Part shown: piece by piece, positions 1 through 9,003 of the stretch
Position numbering within the stretch: the first letter of the stretch is position 1
Layout of the letters: the number at the start of each line of letters is the position of its first letter
Assembly (NCBI GenBank): GCA_020636575.1
Contig: JACJXP010000001.1
Location: 372,001 to 436,000 of the forward strand
Reading direction: 5' to 3'
Length of the DNA stretch: 64,000 nucleotides
DNA from: Chitinophagales bacterium
GTDB lineage: Bacteria; Bacteroidota; Bacteroidia; Chitinophagales; Chitinophagaceae
Translations under genes and position numbers: made by a program
Notes under the pieces: model-generated
Told to the model about the DNA's origin: nothing
Database searches by the model: none
The model's input: only the letters and a program-made list of their open reading frames with translations

Positions 1-811
1 CAGTTGCAGGATCGCTTGGAGGAGTAGGAACTAATAACTTATTGATCTCAGCACCAATTGAAAGTTTGTTCTTCTCATTCAAAACCTTATTATATACTAC
101 ACCAACACCGATGTTAGCAGGTATATAATCTTTGGAATCTGAATTTTCAGTATAAGATATCTTAGAACCGAGGTTAGAAAGTACAACACCCCAATTCCAA
201 CCATCACCAGATGGCTTAACTCCGTTATGATAATAACCGATATCACCGGCAACAGCGCTTCCGGTCTTATATGTAGTACCACCTACAGACTGGCCGCCAG
301 CCAAATTTGAGTTGATATATTTTAAGGCTACACCAATACCATTCTTTTCACCCAGCTTCATGGAATAACCTACATCAATTCCAAACTCACGGGGACGGAA
401 GCTTCCGAAATCATTACCCTGGTTATCTGTAAATGTTATGTCTCCAAGGCTGAAATAACGTACCGATGCAGAAAGAGCTTTGTCATCAGAAAACTTATAG
501 AATCCTGATAGAGTAGCCAGGTATACATCATTAACAATATCCTTTAACCATGGTGTATAAGTAGCTCCAACACCACCCTGAGATTGGTTAAAAGCTACCT
601 TACCAATATTCCATAAACCAGAATATTGATCAGGTGAAGTAGCAACACCTAATTCTCCCATTCCGCCGGAACGGGCATCAGGTGAAATACGTAAAAAAGG
701 AACAGCAGTTGTAACAACATTAATAGGATCTGCCTGAGCTTTTACGTTGGTAGTAGATAAACCACAAAAGATCAGGAGTCCAGCAGTTAGTTTTAAAGCA
801 GTTGGTCTCAT
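1..811 (-). CDS. porV: Type IX secretion outer-membrane protein PorV (LptO), C-terminus missing
   Basis: The reading frame runs from an ATG at 811 off the left edge, so only about 270 N-terminal residues are present. It opens with a Sec signal peptide ending near STTNVKAQ, then the stretch VVTTAVPFLRISPDARSGGM, which I recognise as the start of PorV, followed by beta-barrel sequence rich in Gly and aromatic residues. PorV is the FadL-like 14-strand barrel that shuttles cargo from the T9SS translocon to the PorU sortase at the outer membrane. porU lies directly upstream on the same strand (77 bp gap), which supports the call. Family and partner role are established knowledge; the missing C-terminus is a window effect, not a mutation. 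Confidence 0.93.
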   Translation of the reverse strand, partial: MRPTALKLTAGLLIFCGLSTTNVKAQADPINVVTTAVPFLRISPDARSGGMGELGVATSPDQYSGLWNIGKVAFNQSQGGVGATYTPWLKDIVNDVYLATLSGFYKFSDDKALSASVRYFSLGDITFTDNQGNDFGSFRPREFGIDVGYSMKLGEKNGIGVALKYINSNLAGGQSVGGTTYKTGSAVAGDIGYYHNGVKPSGDGWNWGVVLSNLGSKISYTENSDSKDYIPANIGVGVVYNKVLNEKNKLSIGAEINKLLVPTPPSDPAT

Positions 812-888
812 TAGAAAATTTTTAATAATGGTGTAAATATATAGCTTTTAGTTAAATACAAATCTAAAATAGAGAATTTTACCCTATT

Positions 889-3800
889 CTAAAAAATTAC
901 CAGTTTTTCAATGCATTCTTTCTTTTTCCTGCCCGGCGAAGTAACGGATAATTTGTAAAAATACACTCCCCTGCCCACTTTATCTCCAAAATCATCTTTT
1001 CCGTTCCACTCTATCTCACTTGAACGGTTTCCAGGAGTATTTATTGTTTTTTGTATCGTCTTTATTAATTTTCCTCCTATTGTAAATATCTGAATATTAA
1101 CGGATAACTCGACCCCCGGCTGATTATGCTCAAACCAAAACCGGGTATTTGTGGTGAAGGGATTGGGGTAATTTAAAACATGGCTCAATCTTAATTCCTC
1201 ATCATTCGCCACTAAAAAGTCTAATATAACTTCATTTGAGTTATTCATAGCATCCCAGGCCTTTATTTTTAGGCTATGGGGACCGGGTTCAAACTCAGGT
1301 AATTGAAAGCGTACCTCTCCTTTTTGATAAGTATCCAGGTCACTTTGATAAAAATCATTGAGAATGAAATAGTTGTTATTATCATTATCGATAAAAACAA
1401 TGATATCATGTCCAATTCCCGCCCCTGTAGTGTTAATCCCTGAAGAATCGGAAAGCTTTAATATTAATAGCGGTCTCTGATCAGAAATACCCCCATTTAC
1501 AAATGTTTCATCGTTCAAATAAGGCTTTATTTGGGGACCTGTATTATCAGTTGAGGTATTTTGACCTGTTCCTCCAATTATCACATTTGTAGAAAACCCG
1601 CCGGCATCTTTTTCTCCGTTGCTGGCATAGTAGCTGATCTTACCATTGCCAAACTGGAAATTGATATCCTTCGGAACTACAAACTCAAAGGAAAAGCTGC
1701 CATTAGTAACATTTGTTTTACCCCTGAATAAAGCTGTGTTTTGAATCTGGTACTGGGCAACCTGACTACCGGGATCATTACCAAGTGTAGAGACTGTTTG
1801 AGGCTTTTCAAAAACAATAGGGTAAACTGTTCCATTAAAATCAGTTAGCCTGCTACCGTTTCCATCTGCAACTTCACCGGTAATGATCACCTTATCTGTT
1901 GACATTAAGGTATCGGCCTGGCTGGCTGGATTTCCATTGATCGTTAATGTATTAATATTATAGACAGGAAACCCTAACGTAAGAGCCGGGTCTCCCAACA
2001 AAGTGAACTTCCTGTTATTAGTTATATCTCCAAAATTCTGGTATGTATAATTCTTAGCAGTTTTTACTGCATCGCCTAACGTCCTGTACTTATTATTTGC
2101 ATCTGGTTGTAAGGCAAATTGCAGGTAATTCTGATTCATGATCCTGTTACTAAAAGCAAATACAGTACGGGTTGTTGTCATTAAAGCAATAGCACCTGTT
2201 TTAGGCCTTAGTAAAATATTCTCCCCTATTGAACTTAGAAAAGGGTTGTCATAAGGAGCAAAATCACAGGTGGCTGTTATAAAAAGAGGTAGCCTGTTCT
2301 CATTATCCCAACTGTTGATTATTTCCTGATCCAGTATGGTTTCTTCAGCAAGTCTTTTGTCGCCCCCATGTCCATTATAATTCCATATCAATGTACCATT
2401 ATATACCTGGTTATTGATAGCCTGGTTTGCCAAAGGATAACTGCTGCCGCCTGAACTATTTTGTTGTGGAAAAGCATCCAGGTAAATTTTTTGCTGGTTA
2501 AAAATGGAGGGTATTGCTGCTGTTATCAATTCTGCATCCTGAAAATGCAGATTGTTATCCTCATCATCAGCAATAAAAGTTAGTGTGTTTCGCCAGGGGC
2601 CAAGCGATGCCGGCGATAAGTACTGCTCCACTTTATTGACATAATTTTCTGCTTCTGTTATGCTTTTTGCAGGAATACGCCCAATACCAATATCTAAGAG
2701 GTTCAAGACAGTTCCTGAATTGATATCCTCATCATCATCTAAAAACCCAAAAAAATCATCAGAAGTATATGTAGCTAAGGGATCCAGCGAAAAATTATTC
2801 TGGTAAGCCGGAACAAAGTTGGTATTAGCAGCTATTCTATTCTTATAATCAAATGATGCATCACCAAAAAGCAATAAATATTTGAGGCGATTAAGTGAAT
2901 CAGTATGATATCTGTCATAATACATTTTCACATAATCCCGAATAGCCACAGGGTCTGAAATGCCGGAAGCAAACTCATAATAAACCTGTTCAGTGGTAAC
3001 AACTTTGATCCTTAACCCATTTTTTTGCTCATGCATTTCTGCCAACCGGTTTGCCTGTGCTATAAATTCAGGATATACAATTACGACCATGTCCGCAGGA
3101 GTCGTATTATGTAAATCTTGGTTGGAAATTCTACCTGCGGATTTTGGAGTTAAAAAACCAGCATTTTTAAAGGATATATATTCTCTTAAGCTGGAGCAGT
3201 CATTTACAAACCTGTATTGCCCTCCTGTAAAGCTTCCGGGCATCAAGACCGGATTTAATGGATCTGTGATCTCCCAGGCTAATGTATTGTTGTCTGCACC
3301 ATCAATAATAAATTCTCCTGAATTGCCTGGCCCTACACTTTCCCAATCCTGGAACTGCATTTGGTTAACCCCACTCATTGAGATCCTGTTTCTGGAGAAA
3401 ACAAGGAACCTGTTCAACCATCCCTGCGCATTAAAACTCCCCGGTAAATAGGAATACTCAATGTCAAGACTTGCTTGTGATACATTCGATGAAACAACTG
3501 ACTCTGCCTGCATAGCAAAAGGAGCATATTGACCTTGTGCCACAGCATCTACAGGTATCTGTCCAACAGGTTGGTTATTGACCTTTATATCAAAGCGGCT
3601 GGCTGCTCCTGCAGACCGGGCAATACAGTTTGTTTGCAGTACAACGGGGGTAGATGTTAACATCCCCGGGATGTTTAATGAGAATTTCCTGGTCAACGAT
3701 TTACCGGGAGCATCCATAAACTCTTCGCCATACCATTCTTTACCACTACTTAAAAAATTAACCGTATCCAGCTCATGGCAATACCTTCCTGAAAAGTCTG

Positions 3801-4311
3801 TAATTGTTTTATTGGGTGGCGAATTGAATTGAGAAATGGTAATTCGTTTTCCGGTTCCACCTATTGTAATAAAATAATAGGCACTATCTGAGTAAAGGTT
3901 TTTTTGATAAGAGAACCGGTGGTTAATAGTATCCTTTATCCATTTATCCGGCCCTGGGGCATAAAAAAGGATATAATCACTGCCATTCAAAATACCATCA
4001 CCCCCATCTGCAACAAATATTGCATTTTCAATCAGGTCATCTAACCACAAGCCGTTGTTCGATTCACTGAGCATACGACCTGCATTACCATAAAGCCTGA
4101 TTGAAGAAGAACTGAGGTTTGTAGCATTTATACCTAGATTAGTTAAAAAGCTAATATCAATCTTATAAATACCAGCTTCTTTAACTGAGATCTTATACCA
4201 CTGGCCTGAAGCCAAAACTGAATTTGACTTGTAAACCCGCTGGGCTGTAACCTGGGATAAAAACCCAACAATTCCTGCCATTATGACAAAAAATCTGAAA
4301 ACAAACCGCAT
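889..4311 (-). CDS. porU: Type IX secretion system sortase PorU (C25 gingipain-like peptidase)
   Basis: 1140 residues with a Sec signal peptide cleaved near VTAQ (residue 24). The gingipain-type C25 domain spans roughly residues 400-790. The catalytic His is in YNGHGG (His648) and the catalytic Cys in ITATCDF (Cys682); LLFGDASFDY and TLLGDPALTLG are further family landmarks. The last 90 residues (from about LSHVLNYPNPF) form a T9SS-type C-terminal domain, as in other PorU proteins. PorU cuts off cargo C-terminal domains and attaches cargo to A-LPS on the cell surface. It sits between porV (same strand, downstream) and divergent gldJ, matching the Flavobacterium johnsoniae neighbourhood as I recall it. 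Length and both active-site residues argue for a functional enzyme. Confidence 0.95.
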   Translation of the reverse strand: MRFVFRFFVIMAGIVGFLSQVTAQRVYKSNSVLASGQWYKISVKEAGIYKIDISFLTNLGINATNLSSSSIRLYGNAGRMLSESNNGLWLDDLIENAIFVADGGDGILNGSDYILFYAPGPDKWIKDTINHRFSYQKNLYSDSAYYFITIGGTGKRITISQFNSPPNKTITDFSGRYCHELDTVNFLSSGKEWYGEEFMDAPGKSLTRKFSLNIPGMLTSTPVVLQTNCIARSAGAASRFDIKVNNQPVGQIPVDAVAQGQYAPFAMQAESVVSSNVSQASLDIEYSYLPGSFNAQGWLNRFLVFSRNRISMSGVNQMQFQDWESVGPGNSGEFIIDGADNNTLAWEITDPLNPVLMPGSFTGGQYRFVNDCSSLREYISFKNAGFLTPKSAGRISNQDLHNTTPADMVVIVYPEFIAQANRLAEMHEQKNGLRIKVVTTEQVYYEFASGISDPVAIRDYVKMYYDRYHTDSLNRLKYLLLFGDASFDYKNRIAANTNFVPAYQNNFSLDPLATYTSDDFFGFLDDDEDINSGTVLNLLDIGIGRIPAKSITEAENYVNKVEQYLSPASLGPWRNTLTFIADDEDNNLHFQDAELITAAIPSIFNQQKIYLDAFPQQNSSGGSSYPLANQAINNQVYNGTLIWNYNGHGGDKRLAEETILDQEIINSWDNENRLPLFITATCDFAPYDNPFLSSIGENILLRPKTGAIALMTTTRTVFAFSNRIMNQNYLQFALQPDANNKYRTLGDAVKTAKNYTYQNFGDITNNRKFTLLGDPALTLGFPVYNINTLTINGNPASQADTLMSTDKVIITGEVADGNGSRLTDFNGTVYPIVFEKPQTVSTLGNDPGSQVAQYQIQNTALFRGKTNVTNGSFSFEFVVPKDINFQFGNGKISYYASNGEKDAGGFSTNVIIGGTGQNTSTDNTGPQIKPYLNDETFVNGGISDQRPLLILKLSDSSGINTTGAGIGHDIIVFIDNDNNNYFILNDFYQSDLDTYQKGEVRFQLPEFEPGPHSLKIKAWDAMNNSNEVILDFLVANDEELRLSHVLNYPNPFTTNTRFWFEHNQPGVELSVNIQIFTIGGKLIKTIQKTINTPGNRSSEIEWNGKDDFGDKVGRGVYFYKLSVTSPGRKKKECIEKLVIF

Positions 4312-4485
4312 TCTAAGACTCTGATTTTATGGGATTTTACGTCTCAAAAAAAGTAATTCTGCGTACCCGCATTTACCGAAAGTGTATATATTCGCCGATA
4401 CAATAGCCGGAACAGGTCGAAAACTTTTTTAAGGTGCAATATTTTTAGCCCATCCGGCGTTAAAATTATTCCAATTCATAGGTTT

Positions 4486-6054
4486 ATGCAAAAAACAATG
4501 ATAGTGAAAAACTTAACCATTTTCGTATCCTGTGTGATACTGCTCGCCTCCTGTAAGGGCAAGGGCCTTTTCAAGAAGAAGTATGACAAATCCGACGTAA
4601 CAGGTTGGAATTATAATGATAAAAATATGGGTGGCTTCCAGGTAGCTAAATCCAAAGAACAGGGTTTAGGGCCAGGATTAGTATTCGTAGAAGGCGGTAC
4701 GTTTACTATGGGCCAAACAGAAGAAGATGTAATGGGCGACTGGAATAACATTCCCCGTCGTGTATCTGTTCCATCATTCTATATTGATCGTACTGAGGTT
4801 GCCAATGTTCACTACCGTGAATATATACATTGGTTAAACAAGGTTTTTGACCCCACCGATCCTGTTAATGTACCAATTTTACAAAGAGCCCTCCCGGACA
4901 CTTTGGTATGGAGAAGTGAATTGAGTTACAACGAACCAATGGTTGAATATTATTTTCGTCATCCTGGCTTTAATGAATACCCTGTTGTAGGTGTTACCTG
5001 GCAGCAGGCAAAAGATTTCTGTCTTTGGAGAAGTGACCGTGTGAATGAAGGACTATTGGTTAGCAAGGGCTATGTAAACAAAGCAAATCTCCAGGGCGGT
5101 GCACAGCAGGGTGAAGATAACTTTACCACTAAATCTTATTTATTGGGCTTGTATACCCCTCCTCCGGGAAAAGCTATGCAATCCAAAAAAGGACAACCTG
5201 CAATGTCTCCTTCAATTGAATCTGGTGTTTTACTTCCTGATTACAGATTACCTTTTGAATCTGAGTGGGAGTACGCTGCGTATGGCTTGATCAATCAGAA
5301 TCCAAGACCAAGTGCCAAAGAAGGAAAAAGAGGTGAGGAATTACAATCAAATAAACAAGTATACCCCTGGTCTCAAAATGTAAATGGCCTTAGAGATACC
5401 CGTCATGGAAGCTGGCAAGGTATGTTCCTTGCTAACTTTAAAAGAGGATCAGGCGATAATGCTGGTGTGGCCGGTGGTTTGAATGACCGTGCATTTTACA
5501 CAGCCCCTGTTAACTCATTTTATCCAAATGGTTTCGGTATCTATAATATGGCAGGTAACGTAAGTGAGTGGGTTGAAGATACCTATCGTCCACTTTCTAC
5601 CCTTGATTTTGATGATATGCCTGCACCATTCCGTGGTAATAAATTTCAAAAATTATATGTGGCTGATTCTACCACAATGGATCCCACGGTTCGTTATGAA
5701 AGAGATAGCACTGGTCGTGTAAAAATGGCTGATGTTACAGATAAAGAAAGCCAGAACAGAAGAAACTATCAAAGAGGTAATGTGATTGACTTCCTTGATG
5801 GTGATTCACTTTCACAATCTTCTTATGGTTATGGTATAACTACTATGATCCATCCTGAAAAATCAAAAGTGTACAAAGGTGGTAGCTGGAACGACCGTGC
5901 ATATTGGTTAAGCCCTGGTGCCCGCCGTTTCCTTGAAGAAGATCAGGCTTTAAGTACATTAGGATTCCGTTGCGCTATGAACCGTATGGGTAGCCCTGAA
6001 GGTAATAAGCGTAAAACAGGTCAATACTTTAAAACCCGCAGACAAAAAAGATAA
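4486..6054 (+). CDS. gldJ: Gliding motility lipoprotein GldJ (FGE/SUMF1 fold)
   Basis: 522 residues. A lipoprotein signal peptide ends in the lipobox LLASC, with Cys23 as lipidation site. The rest is a formylglycine-generating-enzyme-like (SUMF1) domain, from VEGGTFTMGQTEEDV near residue 68 to KGGSWNDRAYWLSPGARRF and LGFRCAMNR near the end. GldJ is an essential gliding and T9SS lipoprotein, related to GldK but not expected to be enzymatic. The assignment as GldJ rather than GldK rests on context: porU is divergent upstream and murF follows, whereas gldK is normally followed by gldLMN. An in-frame ATG at 4498 is an alternative start that leaves the lipobox intact. A strong terminator follows. 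Confidence 0.9.
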   Translation: MQKTMIVKNLTIFVSCVILLASCKGKGLFKKKYDKSDVTGWNYNDKNMGGFQVAKSKEQGLGPGLVFVEGGTFTMGQTEEDVMGDWNNIPRRVSVPSFYIDRTEVANVHYREYIHWLNKVFDPTDPVNVPILQRALPDTLVWRSELSYNEPMVEYYFRHPGFNEYPVVGVTWQQAKDFCLWRSDRVNEGLLVSKGYVNKANLQGGAQQGEDNFTTKSYLLGLYTPPPGKAMQSKKGQPAMSPSIESGVLLPDYRLPFESEWEYAAYGLINQNPRPSAKEGKRGEELQSNKQVYPWSQNVNGLRDTRHGSWQGMFLANFKRGSGDNAGVAGGLNDRAFYTAPVNSFYPNGFGIYNMAGNVSEWVEDTYRPLSTLDFDDMPAPFRGNKFQKLYVADSTTMDPTVRYERDSTGRVKMADVTDKESQNRRNYQRGNVIDFLDGDSLSQSSYGYGITTMIHPEKSKVYKGGSWNDRAYWLSPGARRFLEEDQALSTLGFRCAMNRMGSPEGNKRKTGQYFKTRRQKR

Positions 6055-6076
6055 TCTTTTGCTTGTATAAACTAAG

Positions 6077-6109
6077 ACCCGGTTCATTTAATAAGAGCCG
6101 GGTTTTTTT
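6077..6109 (+). terminator. Rho-independent terminator after gldJ
   Basis: Nine-base-pair stem ACCCGGTTC / GAGCCGGGT (one G-U pair) with a 9-nt loop, followed by seven T. It lies 22 bp after the gldJ stop, so murF probably has its own promoter or depends on read-through. Confidence 0.85.
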
Positions 6110-6142
6110 ATTGATAAAAGATTGCGAAGACTATTTTTGCGT

Positions 6143-7423
6143 ATGCAGATCGGGGAATTATATAAAATTTATCTACAGAATAATTCTGTTCAAACTGATA
6201 CCCGGAAACTCAAAGAAGGTGATCTTTTTTTTGCATTAAAGGGCGACAATTTCAACGGTAATCACTTTGCACAAAAGGCAATTGATGCTGGTGCCGTTTA
6301 TGCTATTATTGATGAGAAGGCTTTTGAAATTCCCGGAAAAACAATATTTGTAAATGACGTTTTAAAAACCCTGCAAGAGCTGGCTAAATATCACCGCCTG
6401 CAATTTTCGATCCCATTTATTGCTATAACAGGGAGTAATGGCAAAACAACTACCAAAGAGCTTATTCATGCTGTTCTCTCCTCTTCATTTAAAACATACA
6501 CTACAGAAGGAAACCTGAATAATCATATTGGAATACCACTTACTATTTTAAAGATCAGGCAGGATGCTGAATTAGCTGTTATTGAAATGGGGGCTAATCA
6601 CTTATTGGAAATTGCCGGTTACTGCCAATATACTTTACCTACTCATGGATTAATTACGAATTGCGGTAAAGCCCACCTGGAAGGTTTTGGCAGTATTGAG
6701 GGTGTTAAAAAAGGGAAAGGAGAACTTTTTGACTTTCTGAGAGAGAACAAAGGAACCGCCTTTGTAATGTGGGATTATCCTTACCTCAGGGATATGAGTT
6801 ACGGAATTCCTGAAATAAAAAAATATGGAACAGTTGAAACTGAAATAAATGGAAATGTTCTGCAAAATGAACCGTTTCTAAGGGTAGAAATAAGTAAAGG
6901 GGCCAACAAATTAGAAATTCAGTCCCAACTTGTAGGAGATTATAATTTGCCTAATTTACTGGCTGCATTTGCAGTTGGAACTTATTTTGGAGTTGCTGAT
7001 GATAATATCAAATTAGCTGTTGAGAATTATACTCCCTCCAATAGCCGGTCGCAGATGCTTGAAAAAGGTACAAACAAAATTATCCTGGACGCCTACAATG
7101 CAAATCCATCCAGTATGAGACCAGCTATTGAAAATTTTGCCCGTATAAAAGCAAATAAAAAAGTGTTGATATTGGGATCAATGGCGGAGTTGGGTAATGA
7201 AAGCCGGCATGAACATCAGCAGATCATTGATTTGATAAAAAAATATAAATGGGACCAGGTTGCTTTGATCGGAAATGATTTCTCCATGATTGAGCATCCT
7301 TATCAGAAATTTGATAACCCGGAACAGGCTAAGCTGTGGCTTTCTACCCAGGATTTTAAAGATACTTATATCCTGATCAAAGGAAGCCGAAGCATGAAAA
7401 TGGAGAAAGTTTTGGATACCTAA
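6143..7423 (+). CDS. murF: UDP-N-acetylmuramoyl-tripeptide--D-alanyl-D-alanine ligase MurF
   Basis: 426 residues from the ATG at 6143; an in-frame TTG at 6122 would add seven residues but lies only 12 bp after the gldJ terminator T-run, so the ATG is preferred. The Mur-ligase ATP-binding loop AITGSNGKTTTKE is at about residues 93-105, with VIEMGANH, YNANPSSM and ILGSMAELG further on, typical of MurF. It adds D-Ala-D-Ala to the UDP-MurNAc-tripeptide in the cytoplasm, the last soluble step of peptidoglycan precursor synthesis. The gldJ-murF order is conserved in gliding Bacteroidota. A second MurF domain, fused to alanine racemase, is encoded at 53421-55808; the P-loop here is the canonical GKTTTKE version, so this copy is the better candidate for the housekeeping ligase. 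Confidence 0.92.
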   Translation: MQIGELYKIYLQNNSVQTDTRKLKEGDLFFALKGDNFNGNHFAQKAIDAGAVYAIIDEKAFEIPGKTIFVNDVLKTLQELAKYHRLQFSIPFIAITGSNGKTTTKELIHAVLSSSFKTYTTEGNLNNHIGIPLTILKIRQDAELAVIEMGANHLLEIAGYCQYTLPTHGLITNCGKAHLEGFGSIEGVKKGKGELFDFLRENKGTAFVMWDYPYLRDMSYGIPEIKKYGTVETEINGNVLQNEPFLRVEISKGANKLEIQSQLVGDYNLPNLLAAFAVGTYFGVADDNIKLAVENYTPSNSRSQMLEKGTNKIILDAYNANPSSMRPAIENFARIKANKKVLILGSMAELGNESRHEHQQIIDLIKKYKWDQVALIGNDFSMIEHPYQKFDNPEQAKLWLSTQDFKDTYILIKGSRSMKMEKVLDT

Positions 7424-7433
7424 CTTTACAATT

Positions 7434-8051
7434 ATGAAATGGAAACAACTTTTCCCAGATTTTGAACCTGCGTTAATTGAGCTGTTAGAAAAAGAAGCCA
7501 CAGAAAGAAGTTTTAATGCTGGTGACATTTTAATGCGTACAGGACAATATATCAAGTCAACAGTATTGGTGCTGGAAGGACAGATAAAAATATACCGTGA
7601 AAATGCGGATGGCGGAGAATTCCTGATGTATTACCTGGGACCCGGCCAGGCTTGTGCTGTTTCTATGACCTGTGCATTACAGTCACAAACCAGTGAAATA
7701 ATGGCCAAAGCCGAGGAAGACACAGAAGTATTGATGATCCCGGTTCATTTGATGGATGAAATGATGAACAAATACAAAACATGGTATCAGTTCGTTATTC
7801 AAACATACAGAGGTCGCTTTGATGAATTACTTTCTGTGATTGACAGCATAGCCTTTCATAATATGGATGAACGCCTTGAGTTTTACCTGAAAAGACATAC
7901 CGATAAAACCGGCAAAAATAAAATCGAGATCTCTCATCAGCAGATTGCAGACGATCTGAATAGCTCCCGGGAGGTAATATCAAGATTGCTTAAAAAAATG
8001 GAGCAACGTAAGCTTGTAAAGCTTCATCGCAACATGATAGAGCTACTTTAG
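7434..8051 (+). CDS. Crp/Fnr-family transcriptional regulator of the sulfur region (proposed)
   Basis: 205 residues: a cyclic-nucleotide-binding-like beta barrel (about 15-105), a dimerisation helix (about 106-140) and a Crp-type winged helix-turn-helix (about 145-205). The recognition helix SSREVISRLLKK has Arg179, Glu180 and Arg184, the same spacing as the TGTGA-reading residues Arg180, Glu181 and Arg185 of E. coli CRP. Where CRP has its cAMP-binding loop this protein reads GPGQACAVSMTCAL, giving a Cys74-x5-Cys80 pair and no recognisable cAMP pocket. The gene starts 10 bp after murF and sits directly before tauE. Nine TGTGA-N6-TCACA palindromes precede the sulfur operons downstream. Family and fold are clear; control of those sites and thiol sensing are inference. 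Confidence 0.88.
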   Translation: MKWKQLFPDFEPALIELLEKEATERSFNAGDILMRTGQYIKSTVLVLEGQIKIYRENADGGEFLMYYLGPGQACAVSMTCALQSQTSEIMAKAEEDTEVLMIPVHLMDEMMNKYKTWYQFVIQTYRGRFDELLSVIDSIAFHNMDERLEFYLKRHTDKTGKNKIEISHQQIADDLNSSREVISRLLKKMEQRKLVKLHRNMIELL

Positions 8052-8064
8052 ACTCAACGAGAGC

Positions 8065-8080
8065 TGTGATTTCTGTCACA
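8065..8080. promoter_or_regulatory. Crp-type operator A, in front of tauE-like gene
   Basis: Perfect palindrome half-sites: TGTGA-TTTCTG-TCACA. Its centre (8072.5) is 33 bp from the centre of the -7-like element TATCCTTG (8102-8109), the position of a class II activator. The ATG of the downstream gene is at 8122. This is the closest match to the CRP consensus in the window. Confidence 0.75.
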
Positions 8081-8121
8081 ATGCAAGAGAGTTCATTGGC
8101 TTATCCTTGCAAAAAATTATT

Positions 8122-8931
8122 ATGGAAATCGTTGGTTATATCGCTTCTCTTGTTATAGGCATTTCACTTGGACTTATCGGAGGCGGAGGATCTATTCTTA
8201 CTGTTCCGGTATTAGTTTACCTTTTTGGTGTAAATCCCGTAACGGCAACAGCATACTCTCTTTTTATAGTAGGTTCTACCAGCCTGGTAGGCGTCTTTCC
8301 AAAGTATAAAGGCGGAGAAGTCAATGTTAAAACAGCCATTATTTTTGGTATTCCGGCAATTGCCGCCGTATTTGCTACAAGGGCATTTATTGTTCCTGCT
8401 ATTCCAAAACAAGTTTTTTCAATAGGGGATTTTGTAGTCACCAAGGGACTCTTAATGATGATCCTTTTTGCAGTATTGATGCTTTTTGCTTCTTTCTCTA
8501 TGATCAGAGATAAACGTAAAAAAGAAGAAAATACCGGGCCTCAGAAATTTAACTATCCTTTGATCCTTGTTGAAGGAACAGTAGTAGGAGTTCTTACAGG
8601 TCTTGTAGGAGCTGGAGGAGGTTTCCTTATCATCCCCGCCCTTGTATTACTAAGCAAACTGCCAATGAAGCAAGCAGTAGGCACTTCCTTACTGATCATT
8701 GCTGCCAAATCTCTTATTGGCTTTACCGGTGACCTCGGCAAAGAAGCCATGGACTGGACATTACTGTTAACAGTTACAGGGCTTGCAATAGCAGGTATAT
8801 TTATCGGTAACATTCTAAGCAAAAAAGTTTCTGCTGACAAGCTGAAAAAAGGATTTGGCTGGTTTGTATTGGTGATGGGTATTTATATCATTGTTAAGGA
8901 ACTTTTCTTCCCTGGAGGTGGCGGTCACTAA
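8122..8931 (+). CDS. TauE/SafE-family sulfite/organosulfur transporter
   Basis: 269 residues from the ATG at 8122; an upstream in-frame TTG at 8107 falls inside the -7 promoter element and is rejected. The protein has about eight hydrophobic helices arranged as two related halves, each opening with a glycine-rich segment (SLGLIGGGGSILTVPVL and TGLVGAGGGFLIIPALV), the hallmark of TauE/SafE permeases. The family moves sulfite, sulfonates or related anions across the inner membrane, often exporting toxic sulfite made by persulfide dioxygenase. The next gene encodes such a dioxygenase fusion, so sulfite export is the likely role here. Operator A precedes it and operator B lies just behind its stop codon. 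Family certain, substrate inferred. Confidence 0.88.
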   Translation: MEIVGYIASLVIGISLGLIGGGGSILTVPVLVYLFGVNPVTATAYSLFIVGSTSLVGVFPKYKGGEVNVKTAIIFGIPAIAAVFATRAFIVPAIPKQVFSIGDFVVTKGLLMMILFAVLMLFASFSMIRDKRKKEENTGPQKFNYPLILVEGTVVGVLTGLVGAGGGFLIIPALVLLSKLPMKQAVGTSLLIIAAKSLIGFTGDLGKEAMDWTLLLTVTGLAIAGIFIGNILSKKVSADKLKKGFGWFVLVMGIYIIVKELFFPGGGGH

Positions 8932-8932
8932 T

Positions 8933-8948
8933 TGTGATGCATGTCACT
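8933..8948. promoter_or_regulatory. Crp-type operator B, in front of persulfide dioxygenase 1
   Basis: TGTGA-TGCATG-TCACT; the 16-bp site starts 1 bp after the tauE stop codon. Centre 8940.5 is 33 bp from the centre of GAAATTTG (8970-8977), a TAnnTTTG-like -7 element. The start codon of the dioxygenase-rhodanese fusion is at 9004. Confidence 0.75.
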
Positions 8949-9003
8949 GTTAATCATTAATATTCTTTTGAAATTTGCTTTCAAATAATTTAAAAAAACA
9001 ATT

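Noticed and set aside
2993..3832. Plus-strand open frames inside porU
   Set aside because: They are antisense to a convincing 1140-residue protein, with no family features.
6122..6142. TTG start for murF at 6122
   Set aside because: It lies just behind the gldJ terminator and an ATG seven codons later begins the conserved MurF N-terminus.
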